Source: Mallotus nudiflorus
Taxonomy: Eukaryota > Streptophyta > Magnoliopsida > Malpighiales > Euphorbiaceae
DNA: 64,000 nt
Reading direction: 5' to 3'
NCBI GenBank assembly: GCA_947683625.1
Contig: CANTUR010001088.1
Location: 1-64,000 of the forward strand
Notes under the pieces: model-generated
Database searches by the model: none
The model's input: only the letters and a program-made list of their open reading frames with translations
Told to the model about the DNA's origin: nothing
Part shown: positions 1-10,439 of the stretch, piece after piece
Numbering within the stretch: the stretch's first letter is position 1
How the letters are laid out: each line of letters begins with the position of its first letter
Translations under genes and position numbers: made by a program

Positions 1-1062
1 ATCCAATTCTTTCCAAATTGTTACACCTAGACAAATGTTCTTGGATCTTCTTTACCTGGAAAAGATATTGTCATTGGCTTTGATGTCTATTAGAAGATGA
101 AAGACTTGAGAATTCTTCCCAATGGACTCAAGTTCAAGAAATACTTTCAACCATTCACCAATATTTCATCTATCCTTTTTGTTGGCCAAACCGTTTCTCA
201 ACTAAACCTTCAAACTATTCAGAGTTCTTATTAAAGGAATGTAGTGCTCAGTCTTATATAGAATTTCTTCAGAAATGCTCATCACCATTGTGGAAAAATG
301 AGGAGTTCTTTTGTCCTCCTTACCTTTCAAACAAAATGAAGATGTCAACCCAACAAAGGCAACTCATCTAGGAATGACTCCCTCTGATTTTAAACTGGCC
401 ATTGAAGAATGCAACCAATTGGAAGACCAAGGTCTAGTTGTTCCCACAAAAATCAGAATGGGCATGCCAAGCTTTTTATGTAAACAAAAGATTAGAACAA
501 GTTTTGTGGAAAGAAAAGATTGGTGATCGACTATTAGCCTTTGAATTTCTTCCTCAGGGATGACAAATTCCCTTTGCCAAAATTTCCTCATTATTTGCAT
601 TTTTGGCGGGATCTAAAATCTTTTCAAAATTTGATTTGAAGGCTAGATTTTGGCAACTTGGAATCAAAGAGGAAGACCAGATACAAAACGGGCTTTTGTA
701 TTCCAAACAGACACTATCAATGGAATGTGCTGCCTTTTGGACTTAAAGTAGCCCCATCACTATTCCAATGGGTTGTGATCAAAATATTTGAGCCCATCCT
801 CTCCAGTGCTCTTGTTTATATTGATGATATTCTTTTATTTTCTACAGATATAAAAGCCCATGAGAAACTGCTCCAACAGTTTGCTAATCTTGTACGACAT
901 TATGGTGTTATGCTTTCACCCACCAAAATGTTCATTGGCCAAACAGAAATAGATTTTCTTGGAATGAGATTCAAAGAAGGGAAGTATCTTTCAGGTCCTC
1001 ATGTTGCAATAAAACTGGATAAATTTCCAAAAGAAAATCTTTATGTCAAACAAATCAGATAA
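1..1062 (+). pseudogene. Endogenous pararetrovirus pol remnant: reverse transcriptase region
   Basis: Decayed coding region of a caulimovirid-type polyprotein, best matched by motif style to florendovirus-like endogenous pararetroviruses. The reverse transcriptase would copy pregenomic RNA into DNA in the cytoplasm. The longest open piece (658-1062) holds the RT palm, with LPFGLK near 730 and the catalytic YIDD box at 817-828. Upstream, conserved RT N-terminal pieces are readable only by changing frame: one frame around 225-310, another in 311-460, others by 470-650, with several stops. The first 220 bases may be the protease tail but carry too little signal to call. The finger and palm order is normal, so this is an old copy broken by indels rather than a rearranged one. 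A Ty3 element is the alternative; the RT style and the long region after RNase H favour a pararetrovirus. Confidence 0.75.
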
Positions 1063-1640
1063 GTTCTTGGCATTATCAATTATCTCAGGGATTTTATTCC
1101 TCACTTGACAAAGAAGACAGCCGCTCTTAGAGCTCTTCTAAGAAAGAATCCTCCACCATGGTCCTTAGAACAAATAGAAGCTCTTGAATAACTCAAAATT
1201 TGCACAAAAAATTTCCTAATCTCTAGATTCCCTCCATAGGAAAAAGAATCCTTTAAACAGATGCAAGCGATCAATTTTGGGGAGCTATTCTTTTAGAAGA
1301 GGATGACAATAAGAAAAGATAGATTTGTGTTCATGCTAGTGGAAAGTTCACAGATGGAGAATGCCATTATCACTCAACCTTCAAAGAGGTTTTAGTAGTT
1401 AAATATGGCATAAAAAAGTTTGAATTCCATCTAATTGGTCATTATTTCAAAGTTGTGATGGACTGCTTATCATTTCCAAAAATGCTTGAATTCAAAGGAA
1501 AGACTCTGCCCCATCCTCAACTTCTCAGAATGAAAGAATGGTTCAGTAAGTATGACTTTGAAGTAGAAACACATCAAAGGGAGAGGATAACCTGTTACCA
1601 GATCTTTTAAGCAGACCACCTGTCTCTTGTGAAAAACCCT
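1063..1640 (+). pseudogene. Endogenous pararetrovirus RT connection and RNase H remnant
   Basis: Continues the RT frame after a stop codon at 1060-1062, with a typical RT thumb/connection reading up to about 1190. After another shift comes an RNase H domain: the first catalytic aspartate is in an Asp-Ala-Ser-Asp motif starting at 1260, a glutamate helix lies near 1385-1390, and a second aspartate sits in a Val-Met-Asp context near 1460. RNase H would remove the RNA template during reverse transcription. Stops at about 1188 and 1321 and a shift near 1580 make it non-functional. It lies in line with the RT upstream and the C-terminal region downstream, so it is one ancestral polyprotein. Confidence 0.72.
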
Positions 1641-2462
1641 TTCAGCTAAAAGTTCTTCCCATGCTATACATGTACCAAACTATTAATGCCAACTTTCTTG
1701 AAAAAGGTATCCCTCCATCCTTACCATCACACATTTCCATGACCACCCTTAATCAAAAAGCAAGAACTCAAATTTTTGAACTTCAATCAGGACTAATCAG
1801 AAAATATGGGTCAGATTTCTTTCACAAATTAGGCTTTCATCCTATATATCCTTTCACCTGTATTTTCAGCTTTCTAAAACCAAAGTCCTGGAAACCAATT
1901 TTATTGGCCTCGTAAATTGTTAATTCCTATTTTGGTATCTTTGTCATCTATACTGGATCTCATTTGATCTTCAAACCATTAAAGCTTGCAAGGTATATCA
2001 GCCTGCTTGAGAAGAATGAAGGTTTGAATCCACATTTGTCAACATTTCTCAAATGGTTCCAAAATTTGTCTAGATGGAAATCTTATTTGAAAAATGAAAG
2101 CTTATACTCAACAGGTGGCACCTCCTCTCAAATGTCATACTATCATCACCCTCAAAAGAACTTTCTTCAAAGCTAAATGTGCTTTTACTGATGTACCATG
2201 CTTTAATATCTATGGGACTTATAGACACTCAATGATGCACTATATTACCATAGATACCATAGATCCTTCACCATGGAGAGAGTTTCAAAGACACATATTC
2301 GAGAAAAATGGTATTATTCTGAAAGAGATATGGCCAAAGATATCTGATGATGCCCCATGGGAAATATTTCCTTCTGATTATGGGAAACAACTGTTAGCAG
2401 ACAAAGAATATTGGGAAAAGACACAAAGGGACTACATCAATCCCATCTCACATGTAAATTGA
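1641..2462 (+). pseudogene. Endogenous pararetrovirus polyprotein, region downstream of RNase H
   Basis: Three open pieces in different frames (1661-1915, 1964-2176, 2094-2462) follow RNase H without a gap. No catalytic motif is recognised. The last piece (122 codons) is rich in Trp, Tyr, His and Asp and ends in the frame-broken repeat at 2464. A long reading region after RNase H is unusual for Ty3 elements but is known for florendovirus-type endogenous pararetroviruses, which is why I assign it to the same viral unit. Function unknown. Frame changes near 1920 and 2100 show the unit is dead. Confidence 0.55.
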
Positions 2463-2463
2463 T

Positions 2464-2559
2464 GATCCTTATCAAGCCAGCTCATATGATCCTTATTAAG
2501 CCAGCTCATATGATCCTTATCAAGCCAGCTCATCTGATCCTTATCAAGCCAGCTCATCT
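2464..2559 (+). repeat. Four tandem copies of a 24-bp coding-phase repeat
   Basis: Exact-length units start at 2464, 2488, 2512 and 2536, with only one or two changes between copies. The length is a multiple of three. In the frame of 2464 each unit reads Asp-Pro-Tyr-Gln-Ala-Ser-Ser-(Tyr/Ser); unit 2 has a stop in place of Gln. The open piece upstream ends at 2462 in a different frame, so a small indel just before the array separates them. The array was probably an octapeptide repeat in the viral protein C-terminus. Confidence 0.9.
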
Positions 2560-2749
2560 GCAGAACATATATGGTTAAACTCTTTCAAATCAAATAATTT
2601 AGAGGACCCACGTATACCAATAGCAGGACACTAACAGGATCTTGATGAAGACTTTTTACCATAGTGAAGACAGTGCTGAAGATAAGAATCTATCTCTAAG
2701 TCATGAGCCAATTTGTCACAAATGGTTGTAATTTAAAGTTGTTACTTTT
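2560..2749. other. Tail of the pararetrovirus segment, no clear feature
   Basis: Short readable stretches continue in the repeat frame for about 25 codons, then stops accumulate. The rest is A/T-rich sequence before the next LTR. No promoter or polyadenylation signal can be supported. Confidence 0.4.
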
Positions 2750-3805
2750 ATTAAGCTTAATAAGTATAAGTTATCACCTTATAAGATTAGACTCTATTTT
2801 AGAACGTTCAAGAATAAGATAAGATGAATAGAACAACGAACTTAACACCCTTTACCAATAAGGATAAAAATCTAAATTAGATTTGTAATCTTCCAAAAAA
2901 ATAAACTACTACTAGTTCGGTAAGCCAAAAAAAAAAAAAGAAGAACAAGATTTGGATTTTGACACCACAAAACTACCTAGTCTTGATAAGTCATAAAGTT
3001 CTTGTAAGAACTTCAAAATAAATTTCTCACTAGAAGAAATTCAATATATCAAATTGAACATGATTTTACAATGAAATAAGGTCTTGTTTATATAGATACA
3101 AGAACCAAGTAAATACTACTATTGTAAACACTAAAACATAAGATAATTTAGCCCCACTAATATGCAATTATAGCCCATAATATATTATTCTCACATATAA
3201 CATTAAGCACCATTCTAACTCCTATTTGACCAATGTATATCATTTTGATGTTGTAATGCTTTATCATATATATATAGCTGTTGAAAAGGTTTAAATTAGG
3301 TGCTAATTCATGCTAGGGCGTTACTCCAAGCATTAAAGCTTGTTATAGTTGACCTAAAATAAGGTTTTAATGCTTATTACAAGGGGCTATAGTCATAGGA
3401 AGGGTTATGGTCATAGTCGAAAATGTCCCTTAAATTTCTTACTTGAATTCATGTTCTTTGTGATTGTAGGTGATGGCTATGGTCACAATAGTCATATGGG
3501 CCTCCGAATTCACTAGTTTTGATGTGATAAACATGACTATTTGGGCCTCTTTTGATCCTTCATTAATTTTGATTATATTTGGAAGTTCTTGAGCTCTCTA
3601 AAAAATTTTCATATCTCCATTTAAGGCTTCTTGGACATTGAGATATTTTTGGCTTGATCTTGGGATCTCATTAACTTGGGCTCTCTATAAGCTTTAAATA
3701 GCTCCAAATAAGGTCTTCTGAACTCCTTATAGCTTGGATTTGTCATTGGGCCTTCTTGGACTCTCATATTCCATTAGGACTTATTGGGCTTAGGTCTTGA
3801 TATCA
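2750..3805 (-). mobile_element. Solo or truncated Ty3 LTR, same family as the LTRs at 54950 and 60698
   Basis: Read on the minus strand, this matches the Ty3 LTRs at 54950-56072 and 60698-63518 in several blocks. These are the 'agtccaagaaggcc' block (rc of about 3752-3766), the TATA region (rc of about 3081-3107, TATATAAACAAG) and the 'gagaaattt...aagttcttgta...aacttt' block (rc of about 2990-3040). The right end is about 3805, where the minus strand starts TGATATC. The left end is uncertain because similarity fades in A-rich sequence. No internal region or partner LTR is visible, so it is probably a solo LTR from a related but diverged subfamily; its middle part (about 3290-3600) differs from the other two copies. 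Confidence 0.6.
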
Positions 3806-4701
3806 TATCAGCTACCTACTTTGGATTGTTAGGTTGTTGCTTTTACACCTGCTAAGACCACTCATGTAAAATACTTAAAAACTTCATATTGAAATTATAT
3901 TAGTGGTAAATAGTAAAAATAATAATCATAATTATATTAATGCAAGTTAAAAGGTCATCAATAGAGGAAATAATGCAAGGATTATACAATGCGAAGTATC
4001 TAGTATCCAAAGTTAACAAGAACACTATGGTAAGTACAAATATATATATGTACAGATGCATATGCAAACAATAATACAAAAATTCATGTATGAATATGAA
4101 TATGTATAAATGTTAATGTATGTCTATGGAAATTTTAACTCCATATTGTGTCTCAATTGCATGATCTCTTTTCTAAGAATAGATGAATGAAACAATAGAT
4201 GACTGAAACAATAGATGACTGAATATGAGCAAAAGATCCATGACTTAAGGAAGCAGTTAGCTAGGAGTCATAGCCCTAGATAGACTCCTACTCTTTTCTC
4301 TATGTTCCGTTTATCTCTTAGTTTCCTAAACTTCTGTATCTTTATGGCTTTACTGAGATTCTAAGATGTTAATCACTACTATGGACATGTTATGTCGCTT
4401 TCACTACTCATACTTATTGCCCTTGTAGAATATATTTAAAAAAACATGTTAGATTAGCCTTATACTTATCTTTGAGATGACAAATTATTCTAAAACATTA
4501 ATAACAGAACCCTAAACATAACTTAAAATGCATGGAAAAGGGTAATGAATGTGAATTTAAATTTAACAAATGGGTTAAAGGAATGAACAAAAGTATTTAG
4601 GATTATTGCAATTTGGCCTTTGGTAGAAACATAGGTATGGATAAGATCCTAGTCATACTATGGTCCCTCACTCAATCTTCATTCAACTAATAAGATTGAT
4701 T
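3806..4701. other. Unannotated A/T-rich spacer
   Basis: No coding signal, LTR end or tandem array could be supported. There is a short TA tract near 4040-4050 and a local duplication of about 17 bp in 'gaatgaaacaatagatgac' near 4187-4220. It forms the left flank of element A. Confidence 0.4.
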
Positions 4702-4706
4702 CTTAT
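4702..4706. repeat. Target-site duplication of element A, left copy
   Basis: CTTAT immediately before the TGTAG start of the left LTR; the identical pentamer follows the right LTR at 15201-15205. Confidence 0.9.
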
Positions 4707-6190
4707 TGTAGCTGGTTGGGTTTAGCGCACGTCTAAGATTTTAGCAAATGCAATTTGTTTGGGCTCAGGGCCCTAGGGAACACACTACTATATCACAAAG
4801 ACATAGCATGGAGAAAAGGAGTTGCCACCTAGAGTAATAACTGGGACAAATCGAAATGGTAGTACTCGATTCTCTAAAAGAAAGCTAGCACCCACAACTA
4901 GGAGATTCTGGGAATGGAATACTAACTTCTCTTAGTCTTATGTTCATTTAGAATTATTTTATGAATTACTATCTTATTCTTTAATTACATGCAATTTTAT
5001 GTAAACCCTAATTAAACATCCATTTAACCCAAAGGCATCAAGTCATAAAATTACATCTAAAAAATGCATACAAAAGGCAGCGTCCCTATGTCTAAACTAG
5101 ATTAATTTTATTAATTAAAATATTGTAGAAATGAACAAAATACTGTAAAAAATAATTAACCCTATATTCTACAGGGATTTCACAAATTTCAGTACATGGC
5201 ATCCCATTGATTCTTTAATACTGCCAAAATCTGACATCACCAACCTCACAGCCAGAGCACCATAGAACACCAATTAAAACAAAAAATACAACAAAAAATT
5301 AATTAGTAACGACTCAATCAATAAAAAAACAAAGAAATTAAATCAAAATAAAAAAAGGAAAAAGAATAAGAGATGTTGTGCAAATGTCGTTTGAATGCCC
5401 CTTAGATTGGCATTGTCACCATTTTAAGATTCACTCTACTGTTTTTTTTTCTTGATTTTTTGAACTTTAAAAGCAAAGCACATATTTTTGTTGATTTCTT
5501 GAAGGTTTTGAAAATGAAAAAATGAAGAGCTAAGGTATGTGGCTTTCTACACAATAAAGAAAATAACTAGGGTTTTTTTTCTTCTTTTGTAGCCTCTGCT
5601 TCTTTAGGGTTTTTTCTCCTCACTTCCTTTTGGCTTTTAAAGCCTAACCTAGCAACCTCTAATCCTTAAGATCACGTAGGGAAGTTGCGCTGGATTTTTT
5701 TATTTTTGAACTTTCAAAATCAAGATAATAAGATAGTGATAGAGTTTTAAAAAAAAAAAATTAAAGACTCATACATATATGGACACGTGGTGTCTTAGAG
5801 CAATGAAAAAAAAATAAATGATGAAAAAATCAATTTTCAGGGTAAAAAATCAAATTTTAATAAAAATTAGCACTCTAGAATGTCGATTTTCATCCCGTAA
5901 TGCTAATTGGCATTGTTTAATGTCGATCAACATTACACAATGTCGATCGACATTAAATGGCAGTCGCTCATATTTTTTAAATTAAATTACAAGAAAGGTC
6001 CTCAGAAGTTTCTAATTTTTGCAATTAAATCCCTAAAAAAACCAATTTTGTAATTAAATCCACAAAAAGTAGCAATTTAGTCCTTTAAATTGCAAAATTC
6101 AACACCAGAGATCAATTCTTGATTAGATTTTCATTATAGGGGCTTTTATCGCACGCTTGCACAATTGCATCTCAAAATTGGGTGCTTACA
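4707..6190 (-). repeat. Element A 3' LTR (1484 bp)
   Basis: Begins TGTAGCTGG and ends GGTGCTTACA, matching the other LTR at 12969-15200 except for about 750 bp missing near 5121. The junction joins sequence equivalent to about 13380 directly to about 14118, removing the GGGCCTAA tandem array. On the minus strand it starts TGTAAGCACC. Long A runs and a period-20 palindrome array (5879-5956) lie in its U3. Confidence 0.9.
5879..5956. repeat. Period-20 palindrome array in element A 3' LTR
   Basis: Four units begin AATG at 5879, 5899, 5919 and 5939, exactly 20 bp apart. Units 2 to 4 are 16-bp imperfect palindromes, for example AATGTCGATCGACATT at 5939. The first unit is degenerate. The array lies about 234-311 bp from the LTR start on the minus strand. 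Confidence 0.9.
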
Positions 6191-6206
6191 GTTGCCCCCC
6201 CTTTGT
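6191..6206 (-). promoter_or_regulatory. Polypurine tract of element A
   Basis: The minus strand reads ACAAAGGGGGGGCAAC directly before the LTR start TGTAAGCACC. This is the plus-strand DNA priming site for reverse transcription and fixes the element orientation. Confidence 0.88.
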
Positions 6207-6650
6207 TGCTATTTGCTTGACAAATTATGGTAAAGCAATAGCAGCACACAATTTCAAAAGAAAGAATTAGGGTACTTTATTGTATCCTAATTGACATGCT
6301 GATGCTTAAATTATTAAGCAATTTTAAGTAACATGCTATGTTTAATATGTTTTACTATATTTCCTATGGAACATCTAGTGAAACTTATGCATTTCCCTAT
6401 ATTCCACGTGGGACATCTAGTGACTCATGATTTCAAAACATACTATAGTTCCTATGGAACATTTAACAATGATACTATAACTACTATGTAGTGGTTGAGG
6501 GATAAAAAAATTTAAAATTCATGTTAGAAGGATTTTAATGAAAGAAGTACATTGTACTCGATTGTACAATGTCGACTATACTCTATCGTATAGACTAAAT
6601 TGAAATGCACCGAACTCAGTTATGTAGTGTTGATTTCTTTTATAAGATTA

Positions 6651-6935
6651 TGCTGCAATCCATAATTGCTCATGATTAGCTGCAATCCTTTCATTGCTCA
6701 CTGATGATGCTGCAATTTGTAATTGCCCCGCGATTAGCTATAACCTTTTCATTGCTCATTGATGATGTTGTAATCTGTAATTACTCGCAATTAGCTGCAA
6801 ACCCTTTCATTGCTCACTAATAATGTTGTAATCCATAATTGCTCATAATTAGCTACAACCCCTTTCATTGCTCATGGTGATGTTGTAATCCATAATTGCT
6901 AACGGTGATGCTTTGATAATGCTACAGTCCATAAC
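6651..6935. repeat. 57-58 bp minisatellite, about five copies
   Basis: Units start at 6651, 6708, 6766, 6824 and 6881, each beginning tg(c/t)tg(c/t)aat and containing 'attgctca' twice. It lies in the noncoding 3' region of element A, where Tat/Ogre elements often carry tandem arrays. Confidence 0.85.
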
Positions 6936-7436
6936 TGCTCACAATTTTTATTTTTGGTTGTTTAAGTTAAATGCTTTGAATTCTTTGTGCTAACTTATTA
7001 GATTTTTTTGCTAACTAACTTTGAATTTTGTTGTGTTAACTAACTCTACAATTTGGGTGCACTTCCTTACGGATTTGCAATTCCTATAAACTTATTGAAG
7101 TTACTTTCAATCATGATGAATGTACTAAAGAACATTATAATGTTAAAAATTTATAAGAAAATTCATCACTATTTCACGAGATAGCATGCACTCAATGAAT
7201 CTCACTATTTTTTTTTATTTTCATGACTATCATTTATTTGCCATTTGCAAAGGTCAAAGGCATCATTAACCATCTTATGCTGAGAGCATATCATTTACCA
7301 AGTGAAAAGCTTACTTTCATACATAATTTTAGGGAGAATTTGCTAAATAAAACTTATGAAAATTTTATACAAATAGATCGAATTCTGAGTATCAAAATAG
7401 CATGTGAATTATTTTTTGTGCTTTCCTTCCTTATCC
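6936..7436. other. Element A 3' noncoding region
   Basis: A/T-rich sequence between two tandem arrays. A chance reading frame crosses 7223-7531 on the strand opposite to the element; it shows no recognisable domain and runs into the next array, so it is not called. Confidence 0.5.
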
Positions 7437-7785
7437 GAGTATTCCCCCACCTTTTTAATATTACTCAACATGGATACTATTGGAAAGGTCTTTTTGATAC
7501 TCATACTCTTACAGAGCATTGGAGTAAATAGAGCAATTTTTGGCATGGTCCTCTTTTAGTATTTGCCCGCCTTTCTTGTATAACTTAGCATGGATAACCG
7601 CCAGAGGTTTTACATTGATACTCTTACTCTTTTCTAAGCATTGGAGTAGATTATGTTTGCTCTTATTTTGATTCTCCTCTTAGTATTCCCCCAACCTTTC
7701 TTATATTACTTAGTGTGGATACCGTTAAGGGATTTTGTACTCGTAACTCATTTATGAGCATTAGAGTATATTATATGCACATTTA
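7437..7785. repeat. About 120-bp tandem repeat, three diverged copies
   Basis: Units recur at about 7438, 7558 and 7682. Each contains 'agtatt(c/t)(c/g)ccc', a 'catggata' or 'gtggata' motif and 'gcatt(g/a)gagta'. This is the second tandem array inside the 3' noncoding region of element A. Confidence 0.75.
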
Positions 7786-10439
7786 TTATTCAAAAGACTA
7801 AAATGATAGTCTAAAATTCAAGCAATTATATTGCAAGTTTGCATATTTTGTCTTTGCATTTTCTTCCCCTTGTTTAGGTGCAAAGCAAGCATTAAATTAA
7901 TTAGAGTTTATAAACTCTCAACATAAAACTATTAACTGCTCATCTAAATTCTAAGAGGTTAGTAAAAGAATGCCACTATGATCAAAGGTCATGAAATAGG
8001 CTTTTCATACATAATCTCGTGAAGTGGATGAATTTGCTTTTAATTTAGGGATTTTATTTTTGATATTGTATTTTATTACATAATTTAAGGAAATGAAGTT
8101 CTGTTACTTCCTTTGATTATTTTGATGAGTGTTTGGCAAGTTATTTGTCATGCAAGGTGATATTTCTGATGAGTGATTAGCGCTTGCTATTTTCCCCATT
8201 CTTATTGATGCGCTAGTTTCTTTTCCCTTCTTTATTCTTTTTTGTTTTTCTTTGCAACAAAATACCATAAGTTAGTATGATCTATTTGCAAGTGAAGAAA
8301 TTTTTTCAAAATGTAATGTTATTCTTTTGCATTCTTCCCTTTTAATTATGATGATGATGTTTCTAGTTATAGGTCATAATACTCTCCCATTGAAGTTGTA
8401 GTTGTAGGCTGCGTTTTGTATTTCCATCATTCCATTAATGCTATGGTAAAGGGCTTCATTCCTCTTCTTAATATCTCCTGCAAAAAGGGTTTTAGGAGTT
8501 AGAGATCTTATTTTATAATCAAATAACTTTTCTCAGAGTGCATTCATTTTAGGTTTTGAGTGCATTCTTCCCTTTTGTAGGGCTGACAAATGTATTGCTG
8601 ATATGTTGGACTTTCTTATCACCATATTCTATACCCTACGCTAGACTAACTATTATGGAGAGATATTCCCAGATGATGCTCTAGGTGAGACTATAGAGAT
8701 GGATGTTGAATCTTAGGAGCTTGAAACATCCTATCTAGTCTATTGAGGTCACCAGGATGCAAGTATCACTGTCATTGATATTCTCTTACTGGATGGCCCA
8801 TTAGGCTCCTGAGGTCTAAAGTCCTATTGAGTATCGTATTACCCTTGTCCTTCTAGTGTGAAAATTTTGACTACCTTACTGCACTTTTACAACACTAATT
8901 TTGAATGTTAAAAGCAAAGTATTTGCATAATCTCGCCTAAGCTTAAAGACTTTATTATGCAAAGCAAGTATTTCAAAATAAATGTATGTAGGTGTATGCA
9001 TGTTATGTATGACTTGCATGGTCCTAATGGGTCTCCTGTTAGGAACAAAGCTATATTGCTAATCTTGGAGTGTATGAATGAGGTGCTTCATCAATAGCCT
9101 ATAGGTTTGAGTGTTGAATGCTTCACTGTTGGTACATCTGATGTTAGAGCTTTTGATGCAATTCATTGAACTGATGACCCCGGCTAGTAAGTGGGGTCTA
9201 TGGCTTTACACTAGAGCTTGCGATTGACTAATGTACTATTGAACTTTTCTTTTTTGCTATTATTTTTGCTATATGATAACCAATGTATATATATGCTTCT
9301 TTCTACCCCAAGATCTCTTATACTAGCTCTTATACTTTAGTGTTCCATCTTTGCTCTTTGAATATAGACTTACTATTCTGTAATTTGCCCCCTAGAATTA
9401 CATTTTGCCCCCAGTTTCAAACTATTCTCATAGTCTTTTCTTCATGTGTGCAAGAGACCTAATTCATTCACTGCTATTATTGATCCTTTAACTTAATAAC
9501 CTTATTAGTTGCAATCTCATGCCTTAAAGATGTAGAGGAGTGGGTGAACTGACTAAAGCAAGTTATTGATGATGAAATCAATTGGACTTGCACTATGAAG
9601 AACTCTTTAGCGGATATGAGGCTTGATGTTGATGCGATGATTAATGATCGTTACAAAGCAAGAGTTGCAATGCAAATTATTGGACCACCTGAATTCTTTA
9701 GGTATAAGGAGACACTATACTTATAAGTAGAATCACAGAGGGGTGGTAAAAAATAAGAAAACATAACTAAAAATAGTGATCTCAAAGCTCTAATTTAGCT
9801 TTCATTATATATTGTCTTTCCATTCATATACTTATGCAGTATGATAAAGGACAAATATGTGATATTTGAACAAAAATTTTAGATTCAATTTTTATCATTC
9901 ATTAAGCAAAAATGAGAACATTCATTATATCACATGATATAACTCCTATTATTAGCCAATCCTGAATTTTTTCTCTCTAATTTTTACCTTACTATTCTTT
10001 TTCTTTTTCTTTGTTTATTCTTTTTTTATCATTCTTTTTATTTTTTCCTCAAATTTCCTATCTTCAAAAGTTACATCATGTGATATATGAATGTTCTTTG
10101 AATTTACATTTATGCCTATGTTGAATGAATCTAACTGAATTAATTTATGTCAAACATGCAGATGCAATCAATACCATAATGCATAATACCATCAGGATGC
10201 GTAGTACATAAGTGAGCATGATCGGAATTCATATAATTTATCACTAAAACAAAACAAGTTCTAAAGAAACTAAAATTTTATTCAAAGAAATAAGATAATA
10301 AGAAAATTAATTTCCTATTTTAGATGCTAGGGATGCTGGGTCTCAAGGTGGTTGTCCTTCAGGTGGTTGACATAACAACTATTCTTGTGTCTTCTTGCCA
10401 ATTGTCTCCATGACTTCATCTTTCCATGACTTCATCTTT
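7786..10439. other. Element A region between gag and tandem arrays; no pol found
   Basis: This is where protease, RT, RNase H and integrase would lie. Scanning the minus-strand translation shows no LPFGLK, YxDD, DAS, HHCC or GPF motif and no reading frame above background. The 9960-10050 stretch is T-rich. I read it as noncoding 3' sequence in a pol-less element. Confidence 0.6.

Noticed and set aside
1..220. Pararetrovirus protease active site
   Set aside because: A few phrases could be a protease tail but no Asp-Ser/Thr-Gly motif is visible, so it is not claimed.
7223..7531. 102-codon plus-strand ORF
   Set aside because: It lies in the 3' noncoding region of a minus-strand element, runs into a tandem repeat and has no domain signal.
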